From assembly GCA_038117265.1 (NCBI GenBank), contig JAYOFO010000027.1:1-31287 (forward strand): 31,287 bases of DNA. The letters run 5' to 3'. Positions 16,803 through 25,300 of this stretch are shown one piece after another. The notes below the pieces were generated by a model. The model was not told the DNA's origin, searched no databases, and saw only the letters and a program-made list of their open reading frames with translations. The first letter of the stretch is position 1, and each line of letters opens with the position of its first letter. A program made the position numbers and the translations under genes. The DNA comes from JAYPUG01 sp038117265. GTDB taxonomy: Bacteria > Pseudomonadota > Alphaproteobacteria > UBA6615.

Positions 16803-17815
16803 CCGGCACCCCCCGCCGCGGCCGAGCCCAAGGAGGGCTCTGCGGTGCGTTCTCCGACCCGCAGACGCGCCGATCGCGCGCGCGGGTTGTGGCTCGTCTC
16901 TGCATCGCCCGGGCGGATCGCCCGGCGTGCGACCAGCCGCCAGGTCGGTGCGTGGCGTGCCGGTGTGTCGGGAAGGTGGCGCGAGCCGCGGCCGTCGCCG
17001 CCGCTGCGCGTGCGCAGGAACGCCTTCACCCGGCGATCCTCGAGCGAGTGGAACGACACGACCGCCAGCCGCCCGCCGGGCGCGAGCAACCGCTCGGCGG
17101 CGAGAAGGCCGCGGTCGATCTCGCCCAGCTCGTCGTTCACATGGATGCGCAGCGCCTGGAAGGTGCGCGTGGCGGGATCGATAGTCGGCCTGCCGCGGGT
17201 CGGCACGGCGTCGCGCACGATGCCGGCGAGGCGGGCAGTGGTCTCGATCGGCGCGTCGGCGCGAGCGGCGACGATGGCGCGCGCCACGCGGCGCGCGTGA
17301 CGTTCCTCGCCGAGGTCGCGGATGATCGCGGCCAGCTCGGCCTCGGTTGCGCCGTTGACGACATCGGCGGCGGTCTCGCCGCTGTGCTCCATGCGCATGT
17401 CGAGCGGGCCGTCATGCATGAAGGAAAAACCGCGCGCGGGCGTGTCGATCTGGGGCGAGGAGACCCCCAGGTCGAGCGTGATGCCGTCGACGGCAGCGAT
17501 GCCGCGCGCGGTGAGGAGTTGGTCCATGTCGCCGAAGCGGCCAGCGACCAGGTGGACGCGGCCGGCATAGGCCTCGGCCAGCGGGGCGTTTCGGGCGATC
17601 GCGTCGGGGTCGCGGTCGATCCCCCACACGGCACAGTCCGCGGTGCCGAGGAGCGCGCGGGTGTAGCCGCCGCCGCCCAGCGTGCCGTCGACATAGATGC
17701 CGCCGTCCTTCGGCGTGAGCGCAAGCAGGACGTCTTGGAGAAGAACCGGGGTATGCCCGGGAGTCACGGAGACTCCGGAATCGGAAGGACGACGCGTTTC
17801 GCGCGCCGCCGTCAC
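16799..17815 (-). CDS. rsmH: 16S rRNA (cytosine(1402)-N(4))-methyltransferase RsmH
   Basis: RsmH (MraW) methylates N4 of C1402 in the decoding centre of 16S rRNA using SAM. The 338 residues show the N-terminal HTPVLLQDVL, the SAM-binding loop VDGTLGGGGYTRALL (about 42-56), DLGVSSPQID and the RsmH-specific ARGFSFMHDGPLDMRM. FQALRIHVNDEL and VVSFHSLEDRRVK lie towards the C terminus. The start is a GTG at 17815 that overlaps the mraZ stop as GTGA, with a GGGGGA ribosome site just before it in the end of mraZ. The last 20 residues are a loose Ala/Gly tail. Confidence 0.97.
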   Translation of the reverse strand: MTAARETRRPSDSGVSVTPGHTPVLLQDVLLALTPKDGGIYVDGTLGGGGYTRALLGTADCAVWGIDRDPDAIARNAPLAEAYAGRVHLVAGRFGDMDQLLTARGIAAVDGITLDLGVSSPQIDTPARGFSFMHDGPLDMRMEHSGETAADVVNGATEAELAAIIRDLGEERHARRVARAIVAARADAPIETTARLAGIVRDAVPTRGRPTIDPATRTFQALRIHVNDELGEIDRGLLAAERLLAPGGRLAVVSFHSLEDRRVKAFLRTRSGGDGRGSRHLPDTPARHAPTWRLVARRAIRPGDAETSHNPRARSARLRVGERTAEPSLGSAAAGGAG

Positions 17816-18288
17816 GGCTGTCCCCCGTTGCCGCCGGGCGGGCCGCCCGGGCGCAGGGTCAGGCCGCGCTCGGCGGCCTGGCGCACGGCGTCGGCCTGGT
17901 AGGCCTCGAAGGATTCGGGATTCCAGATTTCGAACAGCGGGCCGCGGCCGACGAAGGCGGCGCGCTCGTCCAGCCCGGCATGGGCGATGAGGTTCTCGGG
18001 CAGGAGGACGCGCCCTTCGCCGTCGAAGGACAGCTGCTGGGCGTTGGCGAACAGCGCGGCCGTCAGCGCGTCGTGCTCGTCAGAGAACATGTCGTAGGCG
18101 TCGACGCCGGCGCCCAACTTCTCGATCCAGTCCATGCCGCCGCACTGGACCGCCGGATGCTTGAACGACGGAAAGGCGACGATCCCATGGAACGCCTGCC
18201 CGGCCAGCACGACACGAAACGCCGCAGGCACGGACACCCGCCCCTTGCGATCGACCTTGTTGATGGTGGTCGACAGGAACATCGCCAT
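17812..18288 (-). CDS. mraZ: Transcriptional regulator MraZ
   Basis: MraZ is an AbrB-fold DNA-binding protein, first gene of the dcw operon, known in other bacteria to bind repeats before its own gene and control the cluster. The 158-residue protein has two SpoVT/AbrB-type half domains, seen as VDRKGRVSVPAAFR (about 12-25) and DGEGRVLLPENLI (about 89-101). The C-terminal Gly/Pro tail overlaps the start of rsmH. The start at 18288 (MAMFLSTTINK) is followed two codons later by another ATG at 18282, and either could be used. Four TGGGN boxes lie 72-106 bases before the start codon. Confidence 0.95.
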   Translation of the reverse strand: MAMFLSTTINKVDRKGRVSVPAAFRVVLAGQAFHGIVAFPSFKHPAVQCGGMDWIEKLGAGVDAYDMFSDEHDALTAALFANAQQLSFDGEGRVLLPENLIAHAGLDERAAFVGRGPLFEIWNPESFEAYQADAVRQAAERGLTLRPGGPPGGNGGQP

Positions 18289-18359
18289 GGTTTCCGCCCG
18301 CTTCCGGCCGCCGACCGAAAGCTCCTCGTCTCCCTCAGGTTACGGCGCATGCGCCAAAT

Positions 18360-18394
18360 TGGGATTGTTTGGGATATCATGGGATGAAATGGGT
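18360..18394 (+). promoter_or_regulatory. MraZ operator: four TGGGN boxes at 10-base spacing
   Basis: On the plus strand TGGGA occurs at 18360, 18370 and 18380, and TGGGT at 18390, each separated by exactly five bases. E. coli MraZ is known to bind TGGGN repeats with five-base spacers before mraZ, so this is the expected self-operator. The boxes lie 72-106 bases upstream of the mraZ start codon and overlap a candidate promoter, which fits repression. Four copies in perfect phase are unlikely to be chance. Confidence 0.88.
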
Positions 18395-18400
18395 CGTCAA
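18371..18400 (-). promoter_or_regulatory. Candidate mraZ/dcw promoter
   Basis: TTGACG (18400-18395, minus strand) is followed after 17-18 bases by ATATCC or TATCCC (about 18377-18371). The -35 element is good and the -10 is weak. The placement makes the MraZ boxes cover the spacer and -10, as expected for an autorepressed promoter. This is inference from sequence only. Confidence 0.45.
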
Positions 18401-18421
18401 CGTTAAAAACTAGTAAACGTT
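18399..18421. promoter_or_regulatory. A+T-rich patch with paired AACGTT and a CtrA-like site
   Basis: Two AACGTT palindromes start at 18399 and 18416, 17 bases apart. Between them lies TTAA-N7-TAAA (18403-18417), one base from the TTAA-N7-TTAA consensus of the alphaproteobacterial cell-cycle regulator CtrA. The patch is strikingly A+T-rich for this genome and lies just upstream of the candidate mraZ promoter. It may bind an activator, but which one is not shown. Confidence 0.3.
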
Positions 18422-18572
18422 CGTAGAGATTGACGTTTTTCCAAGGGCCTGCGAGCAACCATAAGTATCGCGCGACCGCGCCTCCAATCGTCGCGCCAGC
18501 AACGCCGAAACGATCCTCGGGCGAGAAGTTGGCGAAAACTTGTTCTCGTAATGTTCTTTTTTTGAGGCAGGT

Positions 18573-18968
<396 letters not shown>

Positions 18969-18974
18969 GGCGAA

Positions 18975-19003
18975 CACTTAGGACGAAGTGCGCGCGTCTG
19001 CAA
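18975..19003 (-). promoter_or_regulatory. Candidate rnpB promoter inside the amidase gene end
   Basis: TTGCAG (19003-18998) and TAAGTG (18980-18975) are separated by exactly 17 bases on the minus strand. A start seven bases after the -10 falls at about 18968, the first base before helix P1 of RNase P RNA. The -10 element includes the TAA stop codon of the amidase gene. The fit with the independently folded RNA end supports the call. Confidence 0.6.
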
Positions 19004-19682
19004 CCAGCGCGGCGAGTCCGTCGATCAGCGCGCGGGTCTCGTCGTCGGCCGTGCCGTCGAAGTTCGCCGGCCGGAAGCGGCGCTGGAAGGCCGAGACGAC
19101 CGTCGAAACATCGTTCCCCGCGACGTCGTAGCCGATCGCGGCAAGCGCGCCGCCCTCATTTCCCGCCGCGACGGGTTCACCCGGCTCGGGCCACAGGCCG
19201 ATGCCGGCGTCGGCGAGGGGCCGCCATGGGAAGAGTTCGCCCGGGTCGATCTTGCGCGCCGGCGCGATGTCGGAATGGGCGACGAGGTTGCGTGCCGGGA
19301 TCGGGTGCCGGCCGAGGATGTCCCGGCACAGCCCGACGAGGGCTTCGATCTGGGCATCGGGGAACGGGCGATAGCCATAGTCGTGGCCCGGGTTCGACAG
19401 TTCGATGCCGATGGAGCGCGAGTTCAGATCGCGCAAGCCGCGCCACGCCGCGACGCCCGCATGCCATGCGCGGCGGTCTTCGTCGACCAGCCGCCAAATC
19501 GTGCCGTCCTCGTCGATCAAGTAATGGGCGCTGACCTTCGAGGCGGGGTCGCACAGCCAGTCGCGGGCGCGTTCGACCGGCATCATGCCGGTGTAGTGGA
19601 CGACCAGCGTGTCGATCACCGGCGCGACGCCGTTCTCGGCCTTGCGGGGGCCATGGTTGGGCGATCGGAAATCCGTGATCAC
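18978..19682 (-). CDS. Zn-dependent N-acetylmuramoyl-L-alanine amidase (AmpD/AmiD type) with peptidoglycan-binding domain
   Basis: This amidase_2-fold enzyme should cut the bond between MurNAc (or anhydro-MurNAc) and L-alanine. The 234 residues show the expected zinc ligands His29 (TLVVHYTG), His136 (NLVAHSDIAP) and Asp146 (RKIDPG), with the catalytic Glu94 in GIELSN. Residues about 180-230 resemble a PG_binding_1 domain (YDVAGNDVSTVVSAFQRRF). No signal peptide is visible, so it is probably cytoplasmic and serves wall recycling, unless exported another way. The start is a GTG at 19682 that overlaps the uup stop as GTGA, with GGGAGG about ten bases upstream. The stop codon overlaps the probable rnpB promoter. 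Confidence 0.9.
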   Translation of the reverse strand: MITDFRSPNHGPRKAENGVAPVIDTLVVHYTGMMPVERARDWLCDPASKVSAHYLIDEDGTIWRLVDEDRRAWHAGVAAWRGLRDLNSRSIGIELSNPGHDYGYRPFPDAQIEALVGLCRDILGRHPIPARNLVAHSDIAPARKIDPGELFPWRPLADAGIGLWPEPGEPVAAGNEGGALAAIGYDVAGNDVSTVVSAFQRRFRPANFDGTADDETRALIDGLAALVADARTSS

Positions 19683-21493
19683 GACGCGCGCCCTCCCGCG
19701 ATCGCCTCGCGGCGTTCCTCGAGCGTCAGCCAGCGTTCCTCGGCCGACGCGATGGCCGCGCCGACCTCCTCGAGCTTGCGGGCCGCCGCCGCATAGGCCT
19801 TGGGGTCGCGCGCGAACAGGTTGGGGTCGGCGAGCACCTTCTCCAGCTCCGCCTTGGCCGCCTCCAGCGCGCCGATCCGCCCGGGCAGCGTGTCGAGCTC
19901 GTGCGCTTCCTTGAAGGACAGCTTGGTCGGCGCGGCGCCGGCCGGCGCGGCGCGCGGCCTGTCGGCCGAAGGTTTTGCCGCGGCGGGCCGCTCCGTCCGG
20001 GCGGCGCGCTTGCGCTGGCGCAGATAGTCGGAATAGCCGCCGGGATATTCCTCGACCACGCCGCTCCCCTCCACGGCGATGGTGCTGCTCACCACCCGGT
20101 CGAGGAAGTCGCGGTCGTGGCTGACCAGCAGGACCGTGCCGTCATAGCTGTCGAGCATGTCGAGCAGCACGTCGAGCGTGTCGGCGTCGAGATCGTTGGT
20201 CGGCTCGTCCAGCACCAGCAGGTTGGAGTGCTGGGCGAGGATCTTGGCCAGCAGCAGCCGGTTGCGCTCGCCGCCCGACAGGGTGCCGACGGCCGCGTGC
20301 GCCTGCTTGTCGTCGAACAGGAAGTCGCGCAGATAGGCGACCACGTGGCGCTGGCTGCCGCGTACCATGATCGAATCCCCGCCTTCCGGCGCCAGGGTGC
20401 GCCACAGGGTCTCGTTCGGGTCGAGCTGTTCGCGGTTCTGGTCGAACATGGCGATGGTCAGGTTCTTGGCCCGCTTGAGCCGGCCCGAATCCTTCTCCAG
20501 CTCGCCGGTCAGGAGTTTCAGCAGCGTCGACTTGCCCGCGCCGTTCGGACCGATGATGCCGACCCGGTCGCCGCGTAGGATGCGCGTCGAGAACCCGTCG
20601 ATGATCACATCGTCGCCGAAGGCCTTGGTCAGATTCTCGCACTCGACCACCAGGCGGCTGGAAAGGGGGCCGCTCTCGACCTCGAACTTCGCCAGGTCCT
20701 GGCCGGTCAGCAGCGCCTTGCGCTGGGCCCGCAGCTGGTCGAGGCGGTGCAGCCGGCCCTGGTTGCGCTTGCGCCGCGCCGTGACGCCGCGCTCCAGCCA
20801 GCGCGCCTCGGCCCGCAGCTTCTGGTCGAGCTTGCGGGCCGCCGCCACCTCGGCCTCCGCGATCCGCTCGGTCCAGGCGTCGAAGTCGGCATAGCCGCGC
20901 GCGTTGTGGCGCAGCCGGCCGTGCGAGAGCCAGAACGTGTCGGTGGTCACCTTTTCGAGGAAGGCCCGGTCGTGGCTGATCATGACGAGGGTCTTCTTCC
21001 GCTCGACCAGTTCGCGCTCGAGCCATTCGATGGTCGGCAGGTCGAGATGGTTGGTCGGCTCGTCGAGCAGCAGCACATCGGGGTCGCCGAGCAGCGCGCG
21101 GGCGATTGCCGCGCGCCGCGCCTCGCCGCCCGACAGCGTGTTGGCCAAGCGGTCGCCGGCGATCTGCACCCGCGACAGCGCAGCCGCGACGGCGTGGCGC
21201 GGCGCCTGCTCCTCGCCGGCCACGAATTCTCCGACGGTCTGTTGCGGCGGCAGCGGGACGTCCTGCGGCAGGTAGCCGACGGTGAGGCCCGGCTCGACAT
21301 AGAGCTCGCCGCCGTCGGGCAAGATCAGGCCGGCGAGCAGCTTGAGGATGGTCGACTTGCCGGTGCCGTTCCGCCCGACGAGGCAGGCGCGCATGCCCGG
21401 CAGCAGCGACAGCTCCGCACCCGTGAACAGCGGTGGGCCGCCGAAGCCGACGGCGGCGTCCTTGAGCGAGATGAGCGGCGGGTCGGCGGCCAT
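19679..21493 (-). CDS. uup: ABC-F family ATPase, Uup-like
   Basis: ABC-F proteins are soluble tandem ATPases acting on ribosomes; Uup also binds branched DNA in E. coli. The 604 residues contain two ATPase domains. The first has Walker A GRNGTGKST (about 40-48), signature LSGGEARRAAI and Walker B LLLDEPTNHLD. The second has GPNGAGKST (about 315-323), LSGGERNRLLL and LVLDEPTNDLD. The motif YLRDFLF before the second signature and the C-terminal Ala/Lys/Glu-rich coiled coil (about 530-600) point to Uup rather than EttA. There are no membrane segments, so it is not a transporter. It starts 13 bases after the djlA-like gene and overlaps the amidase start. Confidence 0.9.
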   Translation of the reverse strand: MAADPPLISLKDAAVGFGGPPLFTGAELSLLPGMRACLVGRNGTGKSTILKLLAGLILPDGGELYVEPGLTVGYLPQDVPLPPQQTVGEFVAGEEQAPRHAVAAALSRVQIAGDRLANTLSGGEARRAAIARALLGDPDVLLLDEPTNHLDLPTIEWLERELVERKKTLVMISHDRAFLEKVTTDTFWLSHGRLRHNARGYADFDAWTERIAEAEVAAARKLDQKLRAEARWLERGVTARRKRNQGRLHRLDQLRAQRKALLTGQDLAKFEVESGPLSSRLVVECENLTKAFGDDVIIDGFSTRILRGDRVGIIGPNGAGKSTLLKLLTGELEKDSGRLKRAKNLTIAMFDQNREQLDPNETLWRTLAPEGGDSIMVRGSQRHVVAYLRDFLFDDKQAHAAVGTLSGGERNRLLLAKILAQHSNLLVLDEPTNDLDADTLDVLLDMLDSYDGTVLLVSHDRDFLDRVVSSTIAVEGSGVVEEYPGGYSDYLRQRKRAARTERPAAAKPSADRPRAAPAGAAPTKLSFKEAHELDTLPGRIGALEAAKAELEKVLADPNLFARDPKAYAAAARKLEEVGAAIASAEERWLTLEERREAIAGGRAS

Positions 21494-21506
21494 CGCGGGC
21501 GGCGGC

Positions 21507-22244
21507 TCAGTTCATGCCGCGCTGGGCGCAGATCTTGTCGTAGGCGGCGTTGATCGTCGCCAGCTTCTCGTTCGCCACCTCGACGAACTCCTCGGGCATG
21601 CCCTGGGCGATCAGCGTGTCGGGATGGTTCTCGCGCACCAGCTTGCGGTAGGCCGACTTGACCGCCGCGTCGTCGGCGTCGTGGGCGACGCCCAGCACGG
21701 TGTAGGGATCGGCCGCGTCGGGGCCCATGTTCCCGGCCCGGATGCGCGCGAAGTCGGTCTCGGAGAAGCCGAAGATCGCCGCCACGTTCGCCAGGTAGTC
21801 GAGTTCGGCGTCCGACATGGTGCCGTCGGCCTTGGCGATCACGAACAGGCAGTTCAGCAGCTCCTCGAGCACCGCGGGGTTGTCGCGGAACATGCCCGCC
21901 ACCTGCTTCGCATAGGGCTCGTAGCCATCCGTCGACTTGCGCGCGTGGTTGAAGAACCGCGCGACATTCTGGGTCTCCTCCGGCGCGACGCGGAAGACCC
22001 GGCGGAAGGCGCGGATCTCGTCGGGCGTGACCACGCCGTCGGCCTTGGCCAATTTCGCGCCCAGCGCGATCACGGCGATGGTGAAGCCGACCTGCTTGGT
22101 CGGGTCGTCGCCCCCGGCGGCCTGGGTCGCCTCGGCACGGCGCGTGTCGATGATGTGGCCGGCGATGCCGCCCAGTAGCGCGCCCAGCGGTCCGCCGATG
22201 GCGAAGCCGGCCGCGCCGCCCAGTACCTTGCCCCAGATGCTCAT
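21507..22244 (-). CDS. djlA: DjlA-like membrane co-chaperone (TerB plus J domain)
   Basis: DjlA-type proteins are membrane-anchored J-domain partners of DnaK. The 245 residues begin with a Gly/Ala-rich hydrophobic segment (about 8-31), probably a membrane anchor. A TerB-like helical domain follows, with two acidic repeats (AKADGVVTPDEIRAF and AKADGTMSDAELDYL). A C-terminal J domain runs from about 179 to 245, with the essential HPD at 207-209 (ENHPDTL). The order matches E. coli DjlA. The gene heads a short minus-strand run with uup and the amidase, and diverges from the oxoprolinase gene. No good ribosome site is visible before the ATG. Confidence 0.88.
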   Translation of the reverse strand: MSIWGKVLGGAAGFAIGGPLGALLGGIAGHIIDTRRAEATQAAGGDDPTKQVGFTIAVIALGAKLAKADGVVTPDEIRAFRRVFRVAPEETQNVARFFNHARKSTDGYEPYAKQVAGMFRDNPAVLEELLNCLFVIAKADGTMSDAELDYLANVAAIFGFSETDFARIRAGNMGPDAADPYTVLGVAHDADDAAVKSAYRKLVRENHPDTLIAQGMPEEFVEVANEKLATINAAYDKICAQRGMN

Positions 22245-22269
22245 GAGCGAGACGTTTAGCGGAATCCGT

Positions 22270-22298
22270 GCGCCGATGAAACGGGCCTACATCGGCGC
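22270..22298. promoter_or_regulatory. Inverted repeat in divergent djlA/oxoprolinase promoter region
   Basis: A perfect 9-base inverted repeat, GCGCCGATG and CATCGGCGC, is separated by 11 bases. It lies 26 bases before the djlA-like start and about 66 before the oxoprolinase start. The centre-to-centre distance of 20 bases, about two helical turns, suits a dimeric regulator. An RNA hairpin is the alternative. Confidence 0.4.
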
Positions 22299-22310
22299 CT
22301 CGTCCGGCCT

Positions 22311-22339
22311 TTGACATTCCGCGCCCGTCGAACCAGTCT
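22311..22339 (+). promoter_or_regulatory. Weak candidate promoter for the oxoprolinase gene
   Basis: A perfect TTGACA at 22311-22316 is followed after 17 bases by CAGTCT, a poor -10 element. It is correctly placed before the start at 22364 and just downstream of the inverted repeat. Confidence 0.25.
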
Positions 22340-22363
22340 CGCGCCCTTGAAGTGGGGAGCCTC

Positions 22364-25300
22364 ATGGCGCAAGACGGCGGGCCGGCCGGCAGCGGCTCAT
22401 GGCAGTTCTGGATCGATCGCGGCGGCACGTTCACCGACGTGGTCGGCTGCGCGCCCGACGGCTCGCTGACCACCCACAAGTTGCTGTCCGAGAACCCCGG
22501 CGCCTATAAAGACGCGGCGGTCCAGGGCATCCGCGACCTGCTCGGCCTGGCGCCCGGCGAGGCGATCCCGTCTGCGGCCATCGGGTCGGTGAAGATGGGT
22601 ACGACGGTCGCCACCAACGCGCTGCTCGAGCGCAAGGGCGACCGCACGGTCCTGGCGATCACGCGCGGGTTCCGCGACGCGCTGCGCATCGGCTACCAGG
22701 CGCGCCCGCGCCTGTTCGACCGGCACATCGTGCTCCCCGAGCAGCTCTACGAGCGGGTGGTCGAGATCGACGAGCGGGTCGGCGCCCAGGGCGACGTGGT
22801 CACGCCGTTCGACGCGGCCGGCGCGCGCGCCGCGCTGCAGGCGGCGTATGACGACGGCATCCGGGCCTGCGCCATCGTCTTCATGCACGGTTATCGCTTC
22901 ACCGAACACGAGGCCGCGTGCGCCCGGATCGCGCGCGAGATCGGCTTCACCCAAATCTCCGTCAGCCACCAGACGAGCCCGCTGATCAAGCTGGTCGGGC
23001 GCGGCGACACGACCGTGGTCGACGCCTACCTGTCGCCGATCCTGCGCCGCTATGTCGACCGGGTGGCCGGCGAGCTGGGCGACGTGAACCTGATGTTCAT
23101 GCAGTCCTCGGGCGGGCTGACCGATGCGCACATGTTCCAGGGCCGCGACGCGATCCTGTCGGGCCCTGCCGGCGGTGTCGTCGGTGCAGTCGAGGTCAGC
23201 AGCCGGGCCGGGTTCGATGCGATCATCGGCTTCGACATGGGCGGCACCTCGACAGACGTCACCCACTACAATGGCGAGTACGAACGCGCGTTCGAGACGC
23301 TGGTGGCGGGCGTGCGCATGCGCGCGCCGATGATGCAGATACATACCGTCGCGGCGGGCGGCGGCTCGATCTGTTCGTTCGACGGCGCGCGCTACCGGGT
23401 GGGGCCGGAGAGCGCCGGCGCCGACCCCGGCCCGGCAAGCTACGGCAAGGGCGGGCCGCTGACGGTGACCGACTGCAACGTCATGCTCGGTAAGCTGCAG
23501 CCGGCGCATTTCCCGGCCGTGTTCGGGCCGAACCAGGATGCGCGCCTCGATGCCGACGTGGTCGCGGAAAAGTTCGCGGCGCTGGGCGCGGAAATCCAGA
23601 CGGCGACGGGCTTTGCCCGCGACCCGGCCGAGGTCGCCGAGGGGTTCTTGCGGATCGCGGTCGAGAACATGGCCAACGCCATCAAGAAGATCTCGGTGCA
23701 GCGCGGCTACGACGTGACCCGCTACACGCTCTGCGCGTTCGGCGGCGCGGCTGGCCAGCACGCCTGCCTGGTCGCCGACGCGCTGGGCATGACGCGCGTC
23801 CTGTTGCACCCGTTCGCCGGCGTGCTGTCGGCCTACGGGATGGGGCTCGCCGACGTGCGCGCGCTGCGCGAACGCTCGGTCGAGGCGCCGCTCGGCGATG
23901 CGCTCGATCCGGCGGTGTCGGACACGCTCGACCGGTTGGGCGAGGAGGCGCGGGCCGAGGTCGCCCGGCAGGGCATCGATGACGGGCGGATTGCGGTGCG
24001 CCGACGGTTGCACCTGCGCTACGAGGGAACCGACACGTCGCTGGAGGTGGATTTCGCCGCCCCCCGGGCGATGGCCGACGCCTTCGCCGAGGCGCACCGC
24101 CAGCGCTATGGCTTCGTGATGCCCGAGAAGCGGCTGATCGTCGAGACGGCGGCGGTCGAGGCGGTGGGGGCATCCGAGCACGGCGCGGATCCTGGTGCGG
24201 CGGCGTTTGCCGCGGAAACCCCGGAATCGGCGTCGCCGGCGCCGGCCCACACGCATCCCGTCGACACCGTGCGCGCCCATATGGGCGGTGCGGCGCACGT
24301 CACGCCCGTGTTCGCGCGCGCGGCGCTGGCGCCGGGCGCGGCCATCGACGGACCCGCGATCGTCAGCGAGGCGGTCGCGACCACGGTGGTCGAGCCGGGC
24401 TGGCGCGCGACCATCACCGAGCGCGGCGATCTGGTGCTCGAACGCGTCGTCGTGGCCGACCGGACGGCGGCGATCGGCACCGACGTCGATCCCGTCATGC
24501 TGGAGGTGTTCAACAACCTCTACATGTCGATCGCCGAGCAGATGGGCCTGACGCTTCAGAACACCGCCTATTCGGTGAACATCAAGGAACGGCTCGACTT
24601 TTCCTGCGCGATCTTCGATCCCGACGGGAACCTGGTGGCCAACGCGCCGCACATGCCGGTGCATCTGGGCTCGATGTCGGAAAGCATCCGCGCCGTCATC
24701 CGCCAGAACATCGGGGCCATGGCGCCGGGCGACGTCTTTGTGCTGAACGCGCCCTACAATGGCGGCACGCATCTGCCCGACGTCACCGTCATCACGCCGG
24801 TGTTCGACGATGCGGGGCGCGACATCCTGTTCTATGTCGGCAGCCGCGGCCACCACGCCGACATCGGCGGCATCTCGCCCGGCTCGATGCCACCGGACTC
24901 GCGCACCATCGAGGACGAGGGCGTCCTGATCGACAACTTAAAGGTGCTCGACCGGGGTGCCTTCCGCGAGGATGCGCTGCGAGACCTGCTCGCCTCGGGG
25001 GATCATCCGGCGCGCAACCCCAACCAGAACGTCGCCGACCTGAAGGCCCAGATCGCGGCGAACGAGAAGGGGGTGGCGGAGCTGCGCCGCATGGTCGACC
25101 AGTTCGGGCTGGCAACGGTCCACGCCTATATGCGCCACGTCCAGGACAATGCCGAGGAATCGGTGCGCCGGGTGATCGACGTGCTGCGCGACGGCGACTT
25201 CGTCTACCCGCTCGACAACGGGGCCGAGATAGGCGTCGCGGTCGCGATCGATCGCGCGAACCGGTCGGCGACGGTCGACTTCAGCGGCACGTCGGGCCAG

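Noticed and set aside
14542..17184. 880-residue plus-strand open frame over ftsI, ftsL and rsmH
   Set aside because: It is antisense to three intact genes with all catalytic motifs, its composition is Arg/Asp/Ala-biased, and it has no recognisable domain.
18523..18563. Hairpin (AAGTT-ggcgaa-AACTT, extended by GAG/CTC) near a run of seven T, considered as a terminator
   Set aside because: The T run follows the hairpin only on the plus strand, where no gene ends, and at a nine-base distance. In the rnpB direction the order is wrong, so it is not a terminator for either neighbour.
22397..24856. 819-residue minus-strand open frame over the oxoprolinase gene
   Set aside because: The plus-strand protein has full family motifs throughout. 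The antisense frame is His/Arg/Asp-rich shadow.
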